From Corynebacterium pelargi (GTDB lineage: Bacteria > Actinomycetota > Actinomycetes > Mycobacteriales > Mycobacteriaceae), in assembly GCF_014635485.1 (NCBI RefSeq), contig NZ_BMCX01000001.1:241634-305633 (forward strand): a DNA stretch of 64,000 nt. Direction: 5' to 3'. The stretch's first letter is position 1. Every line of letters begins with the position of its first letter. This document shows, piece after piece, positions 19,146-28,463 of the stretch. The notes beneath the pieces are model-generated. The model saw only the letters and a list, made by a program, of their open reading frames with translations. It was not told the DNA's origin and made no database searches. The translations under genes were made by a program, and so were the position numbers.

Positions 19146-19829
19146 ATGCGAGATCTTGTCGATACCACTGAGATGTACCTCCGCACCATCTATGAGCTGG
19201 AGGAAGAAGGGGTCACTCCCCTGCGTGCCCGCATTGCTGAACGCCTCGAACAGTCTGGCCCCACGGTGAGCCAAACCGTGGCCCGCATGGAGCGCGATGG
19301 ATTGGTGAAGGTCTCCTCCGACCGCAGCCTGCACATGACCCCCGAGGGCCGCAAATTAGCTACCGCCGTGATGCGTAAGCACCGCCTGGCGGAGCGCCTG
19401 CTCACCGACATCATCGGCATGGACATCCACAAAGTCCATGATGAGGCCTGTCGCTGGGAACACGTGATGAGCGAAGAGGTGGAGCGTCGACTTGTTGGTG
19501 TGCTGGAAAACTTTGATAGCTCCCCCTTTGGCAACCCGATTCCAGCCTTAGAGGAAATCGGCGTGAAAGAGCACGACGCGCCAACTCCTGGTCAGCGCGT
19601 GGTCGATATTGCCACCGAAAAGCCCCAGCGCGTCAACTTGGTGCAGATCAACGAGATTTTGCAGGTAGACCCTGATGCCATGCAGGCACTGATCGACGCT
19701 GACATTGCCATTGGCGACGAGTTGGATCTTTGGCTCGATGCAGGCCACGTGATTCTGCGCAAGGGCGATAAGGAAGTAGAGCTTCTCGACGATATCGCCC
19801 ACGCTGTGCGCGTGGAGCCCAAGGCTTAG
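19146..19829 (+). CDS. dtxR: Iron-dependent transcriptional repressor DtxR
   Basis: The 227-residue protein aligns without gaps to C. diphtheriae DtxR through the first 130 residues. Every metal ligand is conserved: M10, C102, E105 and H106 of the primary site, and H79, E83 and H98 of the ancillary site. The winged-helix domain covers 1-73, the dimer/metal domain 74-140, and an SH3-like domain the C-terminus. With Fe2+ it represses iron uptake genes and controls iron storage and haem use. galE follows after 56 nt, a linkage seen in other corynebacteria. Confidence 0.97.
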   Translation: MRDLVDTTEMYLRTIYELEEEGVTPLRARIAERLEQSGPTVSQTVARMERDGLVKVSSDRSLHMTPEGRKLATAVMRKHRLAERLLTDIIGMDIHKVHDEACRWEHVMSEEVERRLVGVLENFDSSPFGNPIPALEEIGVKEHDAPTPGQRVVDIATEKPQRVNLVQINEILQVDPDAMQALIDADIAIGDELDLWLDAGHVILRKGDKEVELLDDIAHAVRVEPKA

Positions 19830-19885
19830 GCTGCACCTAGCTACCTCAATGCGTATTCAAGAAGAAAAGACGGTGTGATTTTCCC

Positions 19886-20869
19886 ATGAAACTCCTGGTT
19901 ACTGGTGGCGCGGGCTATGTTGGCAGCGTGTGTGCAACAGTGTTGCTCGAACACGGCCACGAGGTCACGATCATCGACAATCTCAGTACAGGTAACCGGG
20001 AGGCGCTGCCCAAAGACGCGACCTTCGTCGAAGGCGATGTTCGAGATCTAGCCGATGAAGTCCTCGCCGCCGAATCCTTCGATGCAGTGTTGCACTTTGC
20101 GGCTCGATCCTTGGTGGGCGAATCGGTCGAGGTGCCCGAGGAATACTGGCAGCACAACCTCGTCACCACCTTGACGCTGCTCGATGCAATGCGCGAACAC
20201 GGCGTAGACAATCTCGTCTTCTCCTCCACGGCAGCAACCTATGGTGAGCCAGAGGAGGTGCCGATCAAGGAATCGGCACCGACCCAACCCACCAACCCCT
20301 ATGGCGCCACCAAACTCGCCATCGACTACGCCATTACTTCCTATGCCAAAGCCCACGGCCTTGGCGCTACCAGCCTGCGGTACTTCAATGTGGCCGGCGC
20401 TTATGGCCTGGTTGGAGAAAACCGTGAGGTAGAAACACACCTCATCCCCCTAGTACTACAGGTGGCCTTGGGCCACCGCGACAAGATCTTTATGTTCGGT
20501 GATGATTGGCCAACGCCCGATGGCACCCCCATCAGGGATTACATCCACATCCTCGACTTGGCTTATGCGCACATGCTCGCGCTGGAAAGCAACACCCCCG
20601 GACAACACCGCATCTTTAACTTAGGTTCGGGTGAAGGATATTCCGTCAAGGAAGTCATCGAGATGTGCCGCGAGGTCACCGGGCACCCCATTCCAGCAGA
20701 AGTAGCCCCGCGCCGCGCCGGCGACCCGGCTGTATTGGTCGCATCCTCTGAGAAGGCAAAGGCTGAGCTTGGTTGGGATCCGAAGCACACCGACCTGCGC
20801 ACTATCGTCCGCGACGCCTGGAATTTCACTTCCCAATTAGGAGATGCCGCCCACAGCGCTCATCGTTAA
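19886..20869 (+). CDS. galE: UDP-glucose 4-epimerase
   Basis: A short-chain dehydrogenase-fold epimerase of 327 residues interconverting UDP-glucose and UDP-galactose, the precursor of galactan in the mycolyl-arabinogalactan wall. NAD-binding GGAGYVGS is at residues 7-14. The catalytic triad is visible as SSTAATYG and YGATK (Y...K). Sugar-site residues RRAGDP lie near the C-terminus. It is in the dtxR transcription direction with a small gap, so an operon is likely. Confidence 0.94.
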   Translation: MKLLVTGGAGYVGSVCATVLLEHGHEVTIIDNLSTGNREALPKDATFVEGDVRDLADEVLAAESFDAVLHFAARSLVGESVEVPEEYWQHNLVTTLTLLDAMREHGVDNLVFSSTAATYGEPEEVPIKESAPTQPTNPYGATKLAIDYAITSYAKAHGLGATSLRYFNVAGAYGLVGENREVETHLIPLVLQVALGHRDKIFMFGDDWPTPDGTPIRDYIHILDLAYAHMLALESNTPGQHRIFNLGSGEGYSVKEVIEMCREVTGHPIPAEVAPRRAGDPAVLVASSEKAKAELGWDPKHTDLRTIVRDAWNFTSQLGDAAHSAHR

Positions 20870-20897
20870 GCGCAAGATCACTTTTCGATTTCACCTT

Positions 20898-21938
20898 TCA
20901 CGCAGCCACCTCATCACCGCGCATCGTCGCGAGGGTGCGGTGGCTTCCGCGTACCACTGCCCCAATCACCACTTCCCCATCGCCGCGCCGATAGCCAAGT
21001 TGAAGCAAGTGGGTCAGCCGGTGCCCAGGGCTGGTGTCTCCTGCGCACTCCAAAGCAAAGGGCACGCGAAAGCTCGCGGCAGTGCCTAGAGCGCACACCG
21101 CATACATGCACAGGGCATTGGCCCGAATTTCACCGTCATAGCAAGAAGCCACCGCGAGTGCTGCTCTGCGCCCAAGCGCGCGATCGCGCATGAAAGCTTC
21201 AACGCTGGCGTCGCGAAGCGAAACGCTACTCATCCATTGAGCAAGTGGCTTTACGTGCTTGGCTCGAAGCTGTGAAGACGCAGGCACGGCGGCAAGATTG
21301 ATGCACAGCCGATCAATTGCGATATCGATAGACGCCACTCCCTCAAGGAAGCTGCGTATCATCTGTGCGCCGTGCACTAGCGCCTGCTGCGCGGCTTTTT
21401 CACGCCAGCTCCGGTGAGCCCACTTCGGCCGTTGACAGAAGTAGTCTTTGGCTTCCTGGCGGTTGAGCATTGGCAACTCGCCGAGGGTGAGCATGGCATG
21501 AAGCGAAGTGCTGGCGCTGATATCGGGAATGCTGCCGCGCTGCCATCCGCTTGGCACCGTGGTGTCTGCTTCGATTGGCAGGTGCTTGTAGGTGGCTCCA
21601 CCAGTGATTTCTTCAACGTGCCAGCAGTGCTGAATGGGCAGCAGGCCGCACCCTGAGAGCGACTGTAAGAGGCTTTGAAGGTCGTTGAGCTGTTCGGCGT
21701 CGAATGTTTCGCTGACGACGAATGCAAAGGCGAGGTCGATATCGACATTGGTGAGCGCATCGCCAAGATCGTAGGCGTAGCGAAGATCGCAAAGATCAAG
21801 CCGAAGGACTGGCCCTACGTGGCGTCGTCCACCAGAAAGTGGTCCGAGGGTGACAACGACGAGTGATTCTTGGGGGTAGTAGCCCAGAATTCCTGGGATA
21901 TTAGCGAGCAATGTTCCTGGTGTGTTGTTCTCTGTCAT
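20898..21938 (-). CDS. DUF4192 domain protein
   Basis: A 346-residue protein of the actinobacterial DUF4192 family. The N-terminal signature (NIPGILGYYPQESLVVVTLG) is the family hallmark. The rest is mixed alpha/beta with an Ala-rich helical C-terminal half (a DRALGRRAALAVAS-like helix). ATG 21938 (MTENNTPG) is the family start; the frame is open to 22067 without support. Function is unknown. It converges on galE with a 28-nt gap and no terminator. Confidence 0.82.
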   Translation of the reverse strand: MTENNTPGTLLANIPGILGYYPQESLVVVTLGPLSGGRRHVGPVLRLDLCDLRYAYDLGDALTNVDIDLAFAFVVSETFDAEQLNDLQSLLQSLSGCGLLPIQHCWHVEEITGGATYKHLPIEADTTVPSGWQRGSIPDISASTSLHAMLTLGELPMLNRQEAKDYFCQRPKWAHRSWREKAAQQALVHGAQMIRSFLEGVASIDIAIDRLCINLAAVPASSQLRAKHVKPLAQWMSSVSLRDASVEAFMRDRALGRRAALAVASCYDGEIRANALCMYAVCALGTAASFRVPFALECAGDTSPGHRLTHLLQLGYRRGDGEVVIGAVVRGSHRTLATMRGDEVAA

Positions 21939-22324
21939 GCCAGGTAATCTGCCAGGATCTGAGGCTGCGCGCCGGATGGTGTTGATGCAAAGCATGTGCT
22001 TATCCACAGCGTCTCGCAGCTTTGCTGTTCGTGTTTGCAATCTGCGTGATTTTAGTGCTGCAAGCACGCCTCGTAGTTGCGCTGGTTGAGCAGTTGATGC
22101 AGGCTTGCAAGGTTGAGGGGAACAAAAGAGGGAGGCTTGGCGTTGTGTGCAATAACGGCACGAAGCTACTCCGCGGCCACTTCCGACACAAGGCTGAAGG
22201 GCTGCCCCGAAGTTGCACCACGCCCATTAGGCTAGTGAGCATGAAGCGCTAGTGAACTTGGCAGAGCTATTGCGCCGCCGACACACCAACGACCGCCAGA
22301 ATCGTCTAAGGAGGAACCCAGAAC
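21939..22324. other. 386-nt intergenic region
   Basis: This lies between divergent DUF4192 and PAC2 genes. The open frames inside it show no recognisable product or ribosome site. A possible -10 (TAGGCT, around 22230) may serve the PAC2 gene. I see nothing else identifiable. Confidence 0.4.
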
Positions 22325-23296
22325 ATGCCACAACATGGAGATCGCATGTACGAACTTGAGTTTCCTGCGCCAGAGGTCAAAGGTACTGCCCAACAAGGCC
22401 CAACGCTGATTGTGGCATTGGACGGATATGCCGACGCTGGGCTCGCGGTGGATGCAAGCGCCCAACATCTGCTCAGCGCGCTGGATCACCGTCTGGTGGC
22501 TTCGTTTAATAGCGATGAGCTCATCGATTACCGATCGCGCAGGCCTGCCGTGGTGATCGATAATGACACCGTTGATCAAGCCCAGCCGCTTGATCTCGGC
22601 ATTCAGGTGCTCAAAGATTCTGAAGGTAAGCACTTTTTGCTGCTTTCTGGACCAGAACCAGATCTTCGCTGGAATGCCTTTACCCAGGCCGTGGGCGAAT
22701 TGGTGGAACGTTTTGGTGTGCAGCACACCATCTGCTTGTATGCAGCACCGATGACGGTTCCGCATACCCGTCCTCTGGTGGTATCTGCGCATGGCAACGA
22801 CGAACAATTGGTTGGCAAGCAATTCAAGCTCGATTCCACTATTACTGTGCCGGGCTCAGCAGCTTTGCACCTGGAGCGTCATCTCCATTCCAAGGGGCAT
22901 TCGGTGGCAGGCTACACAGCCCACGTGCCACACTACTTGGCAGCTTCCCCCTACCCGCAGGCGACCTTGAGCCTATTAGAAACAATCACGTCTACCACCG
23001 GATTGCATTTCCCGCTCGGTAGCTTGGAACACGACGCGCGCAAGGTAGCTCAACAGGTAGAAGAACAAGTTGCCGGATCACGAGAGATCGAAGCTGTGGT
23101 CCAACAACTTGAGCAGCAATACGATGAGGAGTTGCAGCGCTACCGCGAGCAACACCCCCATGCAGTGCTACCGGGTGAACAGGACGTCCCAAGCGGTGAA
23201 GAGCTCGGCGCTGAGTTCGAGGAATTCTTAGCTCACCTCGACGATCGTTCCTTAGGTCGCGGCGAAAACGAGGAAGATCCAGAGGATCAGGCCTAA
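22325..23296 (+). CDS. PAC2-family protein
   Basis: A 323-residue protein of the PAC2 family (Rv2714-like, structurally related to proteasome-assembly chaperone 2). The core is an alpha/beta fold with the conserved GYADAG motif near residue 40 and a later LEH/PHYL region. The last ~60 residues form a charged, probably helical tail ending in an acidic run. AGGAGG lies 12 nt before the ATG. Its cellular role in bacteria is not established. The DUF3516 helicase follows. Confidence 0.88.
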   Translation: MPQHGDRMYELEFPAPEVKGTAQQGPTLIVALDGYADAGLAVDASAQHLLSALDHRLVASFNSDELIDYRSRRPAVVIDNDTVDQAQPLDLGIQVLKDSEGKHFLLLSGPEPDLRWNAFTQAVGELVERFGVQHTICLYAAPMTVPHTRPLVVSAHGNDEQLVGKQFKLDSTITVPGSAALHLERHLHSKGHSVAGYTAHVPHYLAASPYPQATLSLLETITSTTGLHFPLGSLEHDARKVAQQVEEQVAGSREIEAVVQQLEQQYDEELQRYREQHPHAVLPGEQDVPSGEELGAEFEEFLAHLDDRSLGRGENEEDPEDQA

Positions 23297-23302
23297 CTTG
23301 CG

Positions 23303-23339
23303 GCTGCCCTAAAGGCTGTGTAAAAGCACTCAGGGCAGC
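23303..23339 (+). other. Intergenic hairpin
   Basis: GCTGCCCT and AGGGCAGC (8 bp) enclose a 21-nt loop just after the PAC2 stop. It has no T-tract, so it may be an mRNA processing or stability element rather than a terminator. Confidence 0.4.
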
Positions 23340-23410
23340 AACCTCATGCTTGGTTTGGCGGCTAGGGCGTAGACGAACGCCGGGTTGTGGTGCTTGCACA
23401 GGTACGCTTG

Positions 23411-25957
23411 ATGCTTGTGAACCTCACCGATATGCTGCCCGATTTAGAAGAAGTTCCCGAGTCGCTACTCGATGAGTCTATTTTTGATGCCTTCTTGGCC
23501 TGGACTCGCCAACGCGGTATCTCGCTTTACCCAGCTCAGGAAGAAGCAGCGCTTGGGGTGTTGGCCAATGACCATGTGATCTTGTCTACCCCTACGGGTT
23601 CAGGCAAATCAATGGTGGCGATCGCCGCTCACTTTTTTGCCATGGCACGCGGCAAGCGCAGTTTTTATACAGCCCCGATTAAGGCGCTGGTCAGCGAGAA
23701 ATTCTTCGCCCTTTGCGAGGTCTTCGGACCCGAGCAGGTCGGGATGATGACAGGCGATGCAACCGTCAATGGCTCTGCTCCGATCATCTGTGCAACTGCT
23801 GAAATCGTGGCGAATATCGCCCTGCGTGATGGGGTCCGGGCAGATATCCATCAGGTGGTCATGGATGAGTTCCACTATTACTCCGATCCTGACCGCGGCT
23901 GGGCATGGCAGGTGCCTTTGCTGGAGCTCGAACGCGCTCAGTTTGTATTGATGTCGGCAACCCTTGGCGATACGCGCTTTTTAGAAGACGATCTCCAAGC
24001 TCGCACCAACCGTGGTGTGACCATCGTTGGTGGCACCGAACGTCCAGTACCGCTGGAATTTGAGTATGTGTACACCCCGGTGCACGAAACGATCGAAGCC
24101 TTGCTCAAGGTGGATAAGGCTCCGGTGTATGTGGTGCATTTTTCTCAACGCGAAGCGATTGAACGGGCTCAGTCGCTGTTGAGCATGCAGATTGCCACGA
24201 AGGAGGAGCGAGAATTATTAGCCAAAGAAATCGGCGATTTCCGCTTTAGCACCACCTTCGGCAAAACCCTGTCGAAGTTGCTGCGCAGAGGCATCGGCGT
24301 GCACCATGCCGGCATGTTGCCCAAGTATCGCCGCTTGGTGGAAAAGCTTTCTCAGACTGGGTTATTAAAGGTCATTTGTGGCACCGATACCCTTGGCGTG
24401 GGCATTAATGTTCCCATTCGCACGGTGTTGTTTACCGGCTTGGCCAAATTCGATGGCCAAAAGCAGCGGATTTTGGCTTCCAGGGAGTTCCACCAGATCG
24501 CCGGGCGTGCTGGGCGCGCCGGCTACGACACCACCGGTTATGTCGTGATCGAGGCCCCCGAGCATGAGATTGAAAACTGGCGTTTAAGGCAGCGTGCCGG
24601 TAGTGACCCGAAGAAGCTGAAGAAGCTTCGCAAGAAGTCTGCTCGTGATGGTGAGGTGACCTGGGGTGAGCGCACCTTCGAGCGCTTGATGCAGGCCGAA
24701 CCTGAATCTTTAAGTAGTCAGTTCCGGATGAGCAACGCGGTGCTGCTCAACGTTATCGCCCGCCCTGGTGATGGTTTTGAGCACATGCAAAAACTGCTTC
24801 GTAGTAATCACGACACCAGAGAAAAGCAGAACGCCGATATTCTCAGCGCCATTGAGTTGCTTCGTGGTCTCGTGGCGGCAGGCATTGTGGAGCGCCTCGA
24901 TACCCCAGACCCCAGTGGTCGTACCTATCATCTCACTGAGGATCTGCAGCGTGATTTCGCCTTAAACCAGCCGCTTTCACCTTTTGCGGTGGCGGCATTG
25001 GAGCTGCTGGATAAGGATTCTGCGGAGTATGAATACGATCTCATCAGCGTGTTTGAGGCGATCTTAGAAGACCCCCGCCCCTTGCTTTTTGCCCAACAAA
25101 AAGCCGAGCGTGCCAAAGAGATTGAGGCTTTGAAGGCAGAAGGGGTGGACTATACCGAGCGCATGCGCATCGTGGAAGAGATCACGTGGCCTAAGCCTTT
25201 AGAAGAGACCTTGGAACAGGCCTACGGGATTTACTGCAAAGGCCACCCTTGGGCTCGGGAATTTGAGCTGCATCCGAAGTCCGTGGTGCGAGAGATGCTG
25301 GAAAAGGGCATGACCTTTAGCGATCTCATCGCCACCTATCAGCTTGCCCGTGCAGAAGGGGTGGTGCTGCGCTACCTCACCGATGCGTGGCGGACTTTGC
25401 GCCATTCGGTGCCAGAGGATGCGAAGACCGATCAGCTCGAAGACATCGTTGAATGGCTCGGCGAGTTGATTCGCCAGGTGGATTCTTCGCTTGTCGACGA
25501 ATGGGCGCAAATGGCTGATCCTGAAGCTCCTATTGATCAGGCCACATTGGATCGCGAACTCGCCTTTGGCGTGGAAGATCCTGATGCTCTATCGGCAAAC
25601 CCCAAGGCTTTGGCTGTGATGGTGCGAAACCTCATGTTCAAGGCGGTGCGGATGTTTGCGCTGGAAGAAGAAGACGCCTTCGCAGAAACCTTCGATTATT
25701 TAGAGCAGCCCGTTGATTTGGGTGCGACTCTCGACGCCTACTTCGATGAATACGCCGATGTGGATCTTTCTGCAGACGCCCGCGGTCCGGAATACTTCCA
25801 ACTCAATCGCACTGAGCCTCGCCGTTGGAACGTCCGGCAGATCATTAAGGATCCGGAAGATGATCGTGGCTATGCCTTCAACGCCGTGGTCGATCTCGAT
25901 GCCAGCGATGCCGCCGGAGAAGTTCGGCTATCACAGCTTTCCATTGAGGGCGCATAA
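23411..25957 (+). CDS. DEAD/DEAH-box RNA helicase with DUF3516 domain
   Basis: An Mtr4/Ski2-like SF2 helicase of about 848 residues. Walker A is STPTGSGKSM, motif II is DEFHY, motif III SAT, and motif VI QIAGRAGRAGYDT. A DUF3516 C-terminal half is typical of actinobacteria. It is expected to unwind structured RNA, possibly with exonucleases. The ATG at 23411 (MLVNLTDML) matches the family N-terminus and has AGG 8 nt upstream; the frame is open to GTG 23387. It ends at a terminator shared with ahpD. Confidence 0.87.
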   Translation: MLVNLTDMLPDLEEVPESLLDESIFDAFLAWTRQRGISLYPAQEEAALGVLANDHVILSTPTGSGKSMVAIAAHFFAMARGKRSFYTAPIKALVSEKFFALCEVFGPEQVGMMTGDATVNGSAPIICATAEIVANIALRDGVRADIHQVVMDEFHYYSDPDRGWAWQVPLLELERAQFVLMSATLGDTRFLEDDLQARTNRGVTIVGGTERPVPLEFEYVYTPVHETIEALLKVDKAPVYVVHFSQREAIERAQSLLSMQIATKEERELLAKEIGDFRFSTTFGKTLSKLLRRGIGVHHAGMLPKYRRLVEKLSQTGLLKVICGTDTLGVGINVPIRTVLFTGLAKFDGQKQRILASREFHQIAGRAGRAGYDTTGYVVIEAPEHEIENWRLRQRAGSDPKKLKKLRKKSARDGEVTWGERTFERLMQAEPESLSSQFRMSNAVLLNVIARPGDGFEHMQKLLRSNHDTREKQNADILSAIELLRGLVAAGIVERLDTPDPSGRTYHLTEDLQRDFALNQPLSPFAVAALELLDKDSAEYEYDLISVFEAILEDPRPLLFAQQKAERAKEIEALKAEGVDYTERMRIVEEITWPKPLEETLEQAYGIYCKGHPWAREFELHPKSVVREMLEKGMTFSDLIATYQLARAEGVVLRYLTDAWRTLRHSVPEDAKTDQLEDIVEWLGELIRQVDSSLVDEWAQMADPEAPIDQATLDRELAFGVEDPDALSANPKALAVMVRNLMFKAVRMFALEEEDAFAETFDYLEQPVDLGATLDAYFDEYADVDLSADARGPEYFQLNRTEPRRWNVRQIIKDPEDDRGYAFNAVVDLDASDAAGEVRLSQLSIEGA

Positions 25958-25988
25958 AAAATCGGCACCTGTTACAGGTGCCGATTGT
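25956..25988. terminator. Bidirectional terminator
   Basis: ATCGGCACCTG pairs with CAGGTGCCGAT around a TTA loop. The AAAAA on its left is the U-tract for ahpD on the minus strand. Confidence 0.88.
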
Positions 25989-26002
25989 TCGTCGAAAAGC
26001 TC

Positions 26003-26527
26003 TTAGCGAGCAGCTTCGATCTCTACTGCCTGGGCAACACCCTGGACGGTAGCGGCGATCTTGACTGCCTCGAAGATCTGCTCCTTGGTCAGGCCCTCGT
26101 TGCGAACGGTCTTCTCGTGAGCGATGGTGCAGTGCTCGCAGCCGTTGATGCTCGATACGGCCAGGGACCACAGCTCGAAGTCGACCTTTTCCACGCCGGG
26201 CTTAGCAATGATGTTCATGCGAAGGCCCATCTTGACCTGCGCGTAGTCATCGCCGAGCCAACCCTTGGCGCGGTAGGCAACGTTGTTCATGGCCATGATC
26301 GATGCAGCACCAAGCGCAGCGTTGACGGCCTCTTCGCTCAAGTGCTCTTTGGCTTCCTCAGCGATCTCAGAGAACACAGCCTCGTTGCGAGTTGCTGCTG
26401 CGGTGGCAAGGAAGGTGCCCCAGAGCTGCTGCTCGGAAAGCTCGGTAGAGCGAGAAAGGGTACCGAGGTTGAGCTTGAGGTCCTTTGCAAACTCGGGCAG
26501 ACCGGACTTGAGGTTATCCAACGACAT
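26003..26527 (-). CDS. ahpD: Alkyl hydroperoxidase AhpD
   Basis: A 174-residue AhpD with all catalytic residues of the mycobacterial enzyme at identical positions: E118, C130, H132, C133 and H137 (CEHCTIAH). It reduces AhpC, itself receiving electrons through a lipoamide/dihydrolipoamide system, to detoxify organic peroxides and peroxynitrite. It starts at the base after the ahpC stop (TAAATG), so the two are translationally coupled. Confidence 0.96.
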   Translation of the reverse strand: MSLDNLKSGLPEFAKDLKLNLGTLSRSTELSEQQLWGTFLATAAATRNEAVFSEIAEEAKEHLSEEAVNAALGAASIMAMNNVAYRAKGWLGDDYAQVKMGLRMNIIAKPGVEKVDFELWSLAVSSINGCEHCTIAHEKTVRNEGLTKEQIFEAVKIAATVQGVAQAVEIEAAR

Positions 26528-27124
26528 TTACTTGAGACCCTCCTGGAGCTCAGAGAACTTATCAATGTTCTTGGTGGGATCGTTCTTCTGCCAGTTGCAG
26601 GCGCAGACCTCTTCAGACTGCAGAGCGTCGAGCACGCGCAGCACTTCGTCTACGTTGCGGCCAACTGCGTCGGGGGTCACGGACACGAACTGGATAATGC
26701 CATCGGGGTCGATGATGAAGGTGGCGCGGTCAGCAACACCGTCAGCGTTCTCTACACCCAGGGCGCGGATGAGCTCGTGCTTGATGTCAGAGAAGAGCGG
26801 GAAAGGAATTTCCTTGAGCTCTGGGTGGGTTGCACGCCAGTTGAAGTGTGCGAACTCATTGTCGATGGAGCCACCGAGGATCTGGGTGTCGCGGTCTTGG
26901 AACTCCTCGTCGAGCTTGCCAAAGGCGGCAATCTCGGTGGGGCAAACAAAGGTGAAGTCCTTGGGGTAGAAGAAGACTACTTTCCACTTACCCTCGTACT
27001 TGTCCAGGGAAACTTCTTCGAAGTAGTCCTCGGGCTGGGAGGCGTTGACCTGGTGAAGGTCGCCGCCCTTGAGTGCGGTGAGGTTGAATTCTGGGAATGT
27101 GTCGCCAACGGTCAAAATTGCCAT
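26528..27124 (-). CDS. ahpC: Alkyl hydroperoxide reductase / peroxiredoxin AhpC
   Basis: A 198-residue 2-Cys peroxiredoxin. The peroxidatic cysteine is C61 (FVCPTE). The two C-terminal cysteines C174 and C176 (EVCACNW) match the three-cysteine M. tuberculosis AhpC exactly. ATG 27124 has GGAGGATCCC immediately upstream and fixes the start; the frame is open 18 codons further. It is divergent from oxyR and presumably controlled by it. Confidence 0.97.
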   Translation of the reverse strand: MAILTVGDTFPEFNLTALKGGDLHQVNASQPEDYFEEVSLDKYEGKWKVVFFYPKDFTFVCPTEIAAFGKLDEEFQDRDTQILGGSIDNEFAHFNWRATHPELKEIPFPLFSDIKHELIRALGVENADGVADRATFIIDPDGIIQFVSVTPDAVGRNVDEVLRVLDALQSEEVCACNWQKNDPTKNIDKFSELQEGLK

Positions 27125-27239
27125 GGGATCCTCCGTAAAGATGGAAGTTTGAAAAGTGTTCTTCGTACGTGTGGCCACCAGCCTGCATGAAACCGTGCTT
27201 CAACACGGCTAAATGCTTGAGGCTTTTAATGACCTGCAA

Positions 27240-27260
27240 CTGATTATGCAACACAATCAG
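27240..27260. promoter_or_regulatory. Candidate OxyR operator
   Basis: CTGATT and AATCAG flank a 9-nt centre, with an ATT-N9-AAT core (the LysR-type T-N11-A pattern). It lies between the divergent ahpC and oxyR genes. Confidence 0.6.
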
Positions 27261-27272
27261 CGCCGCGTCAAT

Positions 27273-27302
27273 ATGACTTCCTTTCAAAGAGGCTGATAAC
27301 CT
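27273..27302 (+). promoter_or_regulatory. Candidate oxyR promoter
   Basis: ATGACT (27273-27278) and TAACCT (27297-27302) have an 18-nt spacer. The -10 ends 6 nt before the oxyR ATG, so the transcript may start at the initiation codon. Confidence 0.5.
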
Positions 27303-27308
27303 ATAAAC

Positions 27309-28256
27309 ATGAACTATAAAGAGTATCGACCGACCCTAGCTCAGCTCAGGACGTATGTAACTGTTGCTGAGACGAAACACTTTGGTGCAGCAGCATCACG
27401 TCTAGATATTTCGCAGCCGTCCTTATCCCAGGCGCTTGCGGCGATCGAACACGGCTTAGGCGTCCAGCTCATTGAGCGTTCAACACGCAAAGTCATTGTT
27501 ACCCCCGCCGGCGAGGAGCTCCTCCCCTACGCCAAAGCCACGCTCGACGCCGTGGATCTTTTCCTCGCCCACGCGCGCGGGGCCGTAGGAACGCTGACTG
27601 GCCAACTCACCATCGGCATTATCCCTACGATTGCGCCTTATATCCTTCCCAACCTGTTAAGGCTGGCGAAGACGACCTTCCCCGATCTGGAACTTAGGAT
27701 TATCGAGGACCAAACCCAGCACCTTTGCGAGCTCCTCAGGGACGGCCATATTGAATGCGCCTTGCTGGCTTTGCCTATTGAAGATAAAAAAATCAATCAC
27801 ATCCCGCTGTATCACGAGAATTTCCACCTCGTGGTTCCAGAGGATGATCCTTATGCCGGGCGCAGCGACCTCACCTTAGAAGATTTGCGCGATCTGAACT
27901 TCTACTTACTCGACGATGGCCACTGCCTCAGGGATCAAATTGTCGATCTATGCCGCAGAGCCGACGTGCACCCAGAGCAATCCCAAAACGCCAGTACGCG
28001 CGCCGCGAGCCTGACCACCGTGATTCAGCTTGTAAGCGCAGGCCATGGCGCAACGCTGGTGCCAGAAAGCGCCATTAGCGCCGAAGGCCAACGCCCAGGC
28101 GTTGCCACCGCCACGTTTAACCCAGCAGTAAGCGCCGAGCGCGAAGTAGCGATTGCGTATCGCACATCTTCAAGCTCCCGAGAAGAAGAGTTCCGGCAAT
28201 TAGGAGCACTGATTACCCGCGCCTTCCACGAAGTGGCTCAAAAACCCCAAGCGTAG
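27309..28256 (+). CDS. oxyR: Hydrogen peroxide-sensing LysR regulator OxyR
   Basis: A 315-residue LysR-type regulator. It has an N-terminal winged HTH (about 8-67), a linker helix and a periplasmic-binding-protein-like effector domain. The peroxide-sensing cysteines are C206 and C215 (GHCLRDQIVDLC), the positions known in C. glutamicum OxyR, with T107 in the peroxide pocket region. No ribosome site precedes the ATG, suggesting a leaderless mRNA. The divergent ahpC-ahpD pair is the obvious local target; in C. glutamicum OxyR also controls katA, dps and ftn. Confidence 0.96.
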   Translation: MNYKEYRPTLAQLRTYVTVAETKHFGAAASRLDISQPSLSQALAAIEHGLGVQLIERSTRKVIVTPAGEELLPYAKATLDAVDLFLAHARGAVGTLTGQLTIGIIPTIAPYILPNLLRLAKTTFPDLELRIIEDQTQHLCELLRDGHIECALLALPIEDKKINHIPLYHENFHLVVPEDDPYAGRSDLTLEDLRDLNFYLLDDGHCLRDQIVDLCRRADVHPEQSQNASTRAASLTTVIQLVSAGHGATLVPESAISAEGQRPGVATATFNPAVSAEREVAIAYRTSSSSREEEFRQLGALITRAFHEVAQKPQA

Positions 28257-28359
28257 GGCTTTGCCCTCGACGCCTGAAGGCTTCAAGCGCTTCGGATAAT
28301 CGTCGCGCTGGCGCTAAGTGTCCAGACTCCAAGGTTTTATTAGCGCTCGAACACAACAC

Positions 28360-28397
28360 AAGGGACCTGCACCATCATCAGGTGCAGGCCCCTTATT
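28360..28397. terminator. Bidirectional terminator after oxyR
   Basis: A 14-bp stem with one mismatch (28360-28373 with 28381-28394) lies between the convergent oxyR and membrane-protein genes. Confidence 0.8.
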
Positions 28398-28463
28398 CAA
28401 TCCAGGCCAATACGACAAGCACGCATCGCGTGTGCCTCAAGCTTCAGGCCTTTCCAACGCCTA

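Noticed and set aside
22022-22252. Small plus-strand open frame before PAC2
   Set aside because: A hydrophobic start but no ribosome site, no family and a large overlap with open frames on the other strand.
25985-27190. Long plus-strand open frame (401 codons) over ahpD and ahpC
   Set aside because: It is an antisense shadow; both real genes on the minus strand have all catalytic residues and ribosome sites.
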